From contig JBGCEZ010000058.1 of assembly GCA_045106735.1 (NCBI GenBank), positions 124,001 to 188,000 of the forward strand: DNA of 64,000 nt, given 5' to 3'. Shown piece by piece: positions 62,103 through 64,000 of the stretch; position 1 is the stretch's first letter; every line of letters begins with the position of its first letter. Source of the DNA: JBGCEZ01 sp045106735. Lineage in GTDB: Bacteria; Planctomycetota; Phycisphaerae; Phycisphaerales; SM1A02. Position numbers and translations under genes: made by a program. The notes below the pieces were generated by a model. It was not told the DNA's origin. It was given only the letters and a program-made list of their open reading frames with translations, and searched no databases.

Positions 62103-62957
62103 TCAGTCGTCGAAGAGATCGTCGATGCTGGCGCTCGCCTCGGCGTCGCCGGACGCCACGTTCGTCTGCACGGACATGATCGCCCGCACCACGTCCAGGT
62201 CATCCGGCGTCGTCACCTTGATGTTCCGGACCGACCCCTCCACGATCGTGAGCGATTCGCCCATGCGTTCAACCAGCGCCGCGTCGTCGGTGATCTCGGA
62301 CTCGTCGAGATCGACCGGGTCAATGCTCGCGTACGCCCGTCGCAGGAGTTCTGCTCGGAACAGCTGCGGCGTCTGGACCAACCAGAGCCCCCGTCGGTCG
62401 ACCGGACCCTCGGACACCCAAGCCGACAGTTCGGTGCGCCCCGCATCTCCCAAGACCGATTCCGCCAGAATGTCGTCGGCCGCGGCATCCTGAATCGTCT
62501 CGGCCGCTCCGGCGGCCCGCCGAACCGTCGACGAAACGCGAATGGCCGGGACCACCGCGTTCCGGTGTCTTCCGGCGGCCACGACGCGGTCGAGCAGCTC
62601 GCGATCCAGCAGTGGCCGCGCGGCATCATGGACCGCGATGTGGCTCACATCATCCGGCATGGCGGCCAGGGCGCGCGAGACGGTCTCGGCCCGCGAATGG
62701 GTGCCGCCGGGCACGATCGTTGCCCCGAGGAAATCGAGCGTCCAACCGTGCAGTTCGCGAAGCTCGGCCGCGTCGCCCGACTCTCCGGGTGGACCGGCCA
62801 CAACGATCGCGTGCACCGATTCGTGCCGGGCCAACGCTTCAACGGTACGGAGGAGGAGCGGTCGCCCCCCGAGGTCTTCGGACAGCTTGTCCGCCGTCCC
62901 AAACCGACGGCTTGAACCGGCGGCCGGCACGATGACGCCAATGCGCATGTCATCCAT
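62103..62957 (-). CDS. ispD: 2-C-methyl-D-erythritol 4-phosphate cytidylyltransferase IspD
   Basis: Third enzyme of the MEP isoprenoid pathway. GVIVPAAGSSRRFGTADKL is the CTP-binding loop, VSHIAVHDAARPLLDRELLD holds the conserved HDAARP, and LVQTPQLFRAELLRRAYASI and EITDDAALVERMGE are further family blocks. It is longer than usual (284 against about 230) because of an internal segment near 165-195 and a C-terminal acidic tail. I chose the ATG at 62957 (MDDMRIGVIVPAAG); an ATG three codons on is equally possible. It converges on uvrA. Confidence 0.92.
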   Translation of the reverse strand: MDDMRIGVIVPAAGSSRRFGTADKLSEDLGGRPLLLRTVEALARHESVHAIVVAGPPGESGDAAELRELHGWTLDFLGATIVPGGTHSRAETVSRALAAMPDDVSHIAVHDAARPLLDRELLDRVVAAGRHRNAVVPAIRVSSTVRRAAGAAETIQDAAADDILAESVLGDAGRTELSAWVSEGPVDRRGLWLVQTPQLFRAELLRRAYASIDPVDLDESEITDDAALVERMGESLTIVEGSVRNIKVTTPDDLDVVRAIMSVQTNVASGDAEASASIDDLFDD

Positions 62958-63046
62958 GATCAAGCTTTCCCGAGCTTTCCCGAGCGTTCGCCCGGATTCC
63001 GCGGGTTCCAACGCGCGGTGACGACCGCCCGCGGAGACCCGGACGG

Positions 63047-63074
63047 AGTGTACGCCGGACGGCCGACCCAGCAA
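63047..63074 (-). promoter_or_regulatory. Possible promoter for ispD
   Basis: On the minus strand TTGCTG (complement of 63069-63074) and TACACT (complement of 63047-63052) have a 16-base spacer and lie about 90 bases before the ispD start. Confidence 0.3.
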
Positions 63075-63100
63075 GCTGATGCGCGCAGGGGCGAAGCTTG

Positions 63101-63180
63101 GACGACGCACGGAAGACGCGCGGAAGACGCGCGGTCAAAGGATGGAAGACGCGCGGTCAAGGAACGGGCGACGCGCGGAG
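63101..63180. repeat. Degenerate GGAAGACGCGCGG tandem repeat
   Basis: Units of the type GGAAGACGCGCGGTCAA, some shortened, repeat about five times with small changes. Non-coding by position. Confidence 0.6.
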
Positions 63181-63272
63181 GAAGCGACCGACGGGCTCGG
63201 CGTTCGGCAGCCGAAGAGCCGGCACGCTCCTCGCCAGCTCATCACGCACGCTGGCCTGAGCGGCCCGCGCGT

Positions 63273-64000
63273 CTATGCGGCGGCGGCGAAGTCCTGTCGA
63301 TCGGCGGTGCACATGCTCGCCACGCTCGTGAGCGGCGCCGGGGATCGATCTCCGATCTGCACCATCGGCACGTCGGCGTCATTGACGAAAACGCGCACCG
63401 GGCCCGGAACTTGATCGTCGAAAGAATAGTCTTGACCGCGGATCGTCAGGCAGACGCGCTGGCCGATCAGGCGGCTCGCCCGAAGATCCACCGTTCGAGC
63501 GTCACGAATCTGCCGGGCCACGTCGGACCGGACCGACTCCATCACATCGAATCGCTGGAGTCGTTCCATCTGGGCTTCGCGTAGCGGAGCAATGGCGTCT
63601 TCGGTGACACCATCCGTTTGCTCAAGGGTTCGGAGCTGCTCTTGTGCCTCGTCAACTTGGACGGCCACCGGTTCGATCATCTCTCCGAGTCGGCGGAGGC
63701 GTCGAGCCAGCATCGGCACTTCGCCCAGAATCACACGGGTTGGCGCCCCCGCCCGTGAGCCGAGGGCAGCGAAGACCGCCCTGCCGGTCACGACGTACGA
63801 ACCGCCCACGCACGCGGCGGTCTCGGCGACCAGGTCGCCGCCGATCACCAACTCGCACTCCATGAGTTCACGTCGCACGAGGAGGGTGCCCCCAACTCGG
63901 CCACGCACTCCGTTGAAGAAGCCTGTCTCGCAGTCGCCGTCGACCACGATCTGTCCGCGTTCTTTGGCCGCCATCCCCCGATGCAATTCGAAACGGCCGC
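63273..64000 (-). CDS. FapA/DUF342-like protein, N-terminus cut by window edge
   Basis: The C-terminal part of a DUF342 (FapA-like) protein. The visible frame begins GRFELHRGMAAKERGQIVVD and shows the repeated beta-strand pattern of the family: NGVRGRVGGTLLVRRELM, CELVIGGDLVAETAACVGGS and VTGRAVFAALGSRAGAPTRV. A coiled-coil helix (VQVDEAQEQLRTLEQTDGV) and a basic tail follow. Codons stay open to base 64000, so the N-terminal part lies outside the window. The family is often associated with flagella or polar assembly, but I see no neighbour that supports this. Confidence 0.75.
   Translation of the reverse strand, partial: GRFELHRGMAAKERGQIVVDGDCETGFFNGVRGRVGGTLLVRRELMECELVIGGDLVAETAACVGGSYVVTGRAVFAALGSRAGAPTRVILGEVPMLARRLRRLGEMIEPVAVQVDEAQEQLRTLEQTDGVTEDAIAPLREAQMERLQRFDVMESVRSDVARQIRDARTVDLRASRLIGQRVCLTIRGQDYSFDDQVPGPVRVFVNDADVPMVQIGDRSPAPLTSVASMCTADRQDFAAAA

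Larger units (their letters stand above)
62958..63272. other. Intergenic region between ispD and the FapA-like gene
   Basis: A 315-base gap, with both flanking genes on the minus strand. It holds the promoter candidate at 63047-63074 and a repeat tract at 63101-63180. Open frames through it are arginine-rich and not protein-like. Confidence 0.5.

Noticed and set aside
1..64000. tRNA, rRNA and riboswitch structures in the gaps between genes.
   Set aside because: No cloverleaf, conserved rRNA stretch or known aptamer core was recognised by eye; a covariance-model scan would be decisive.

Overview
The window looks like a chromosomal segment of a high-GC planctomycete, most likely of the class Phycisphaerae. 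The main support is two secreted proteins that end in dockerin-like tails of the form 'DLNADGMVDAADL...LLAAWGPC', one of which also carries 'GACCLPDGSC'-type cysteine repeats. Several membrane proteins ending in a CxxC...CPECG ribbon, and frequent GTG/TTG starts, fit the same picture. Almost every real gene has a long spurious antisense ORF, which is a base-composition effect.

Layout. 1-7838 (minus): a probable run of a DUF255 thioredoxin-fold protein with a DsbD-alpha-like tail, a membrane Ser/Thr kinase, a one-domain asparaginase and an AbgT transporter cut by the left edge. 8002-12967: a HEAT-like membrane-anchored protein, a hotdog thioesterase, purN, a small hypothetical protein and a secreted HExxH peptidase with a PDZ domain. 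13106-15424: a DUF502 membrane protein, then hpf-ptsN-ptsH, a compact nitrogen-PTS/ribosome-hibernation unit. 15452-20092: gpsA diverging from a P1B-type ATPase coupled to an MBL-fold hydrolase. 20190-25450: two translationally coupled zinc-ribbon membrane proteins, a secreted propeller, an AraC regulator and cardiolipin synthase.

25772-32257: a complete oligopeptide ABC importer (oppA-B-C-D-F) whose OppC has an unusual inserted region of about 160 residues. 32642-40845: a larger zinc-ribbon membrane protein, a hydrolase coupled to dinB, a chain CLC channel-rnpA-yidD joined by 4-bp overlaps, and rpoZ with a decarboxylase-only CoaC. 41270-45283: a cysteine-repeat secreted protein with a strong terminator, a zinc-ribbon protein, a degenerate IS3-type transposase with two tandem copies of its end, and a membrane protein truncated by that element.

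45485-57425 is the most system-like block. Six minus-strand genes (three SPFH/band-7 proteins, one with seven membrane helices; an ABC ATPase; an ABC-2 permease; a large membrane-anchored protein) lie opposite a divergent second ABC-2 permease. The tight overlaps suggest a membrane complex that couples an ABC exporter to an HflKC-like scaffold. 57450-58536 is a candidate toxin-antitoxin pair (DUF6932 nucleotidyltransferase-like protein plus HTH protein) with a repeat operator over the start codon. 58742-64000: uvrA with a histone-H1-like lysine-rich tail, ispD, and the C-terminal part of a FapA/DUF342 protein cut by the right edge.

No rRNA, tRNA or CRISPR array was recognised. All functions are inferred from motifs read by eye.
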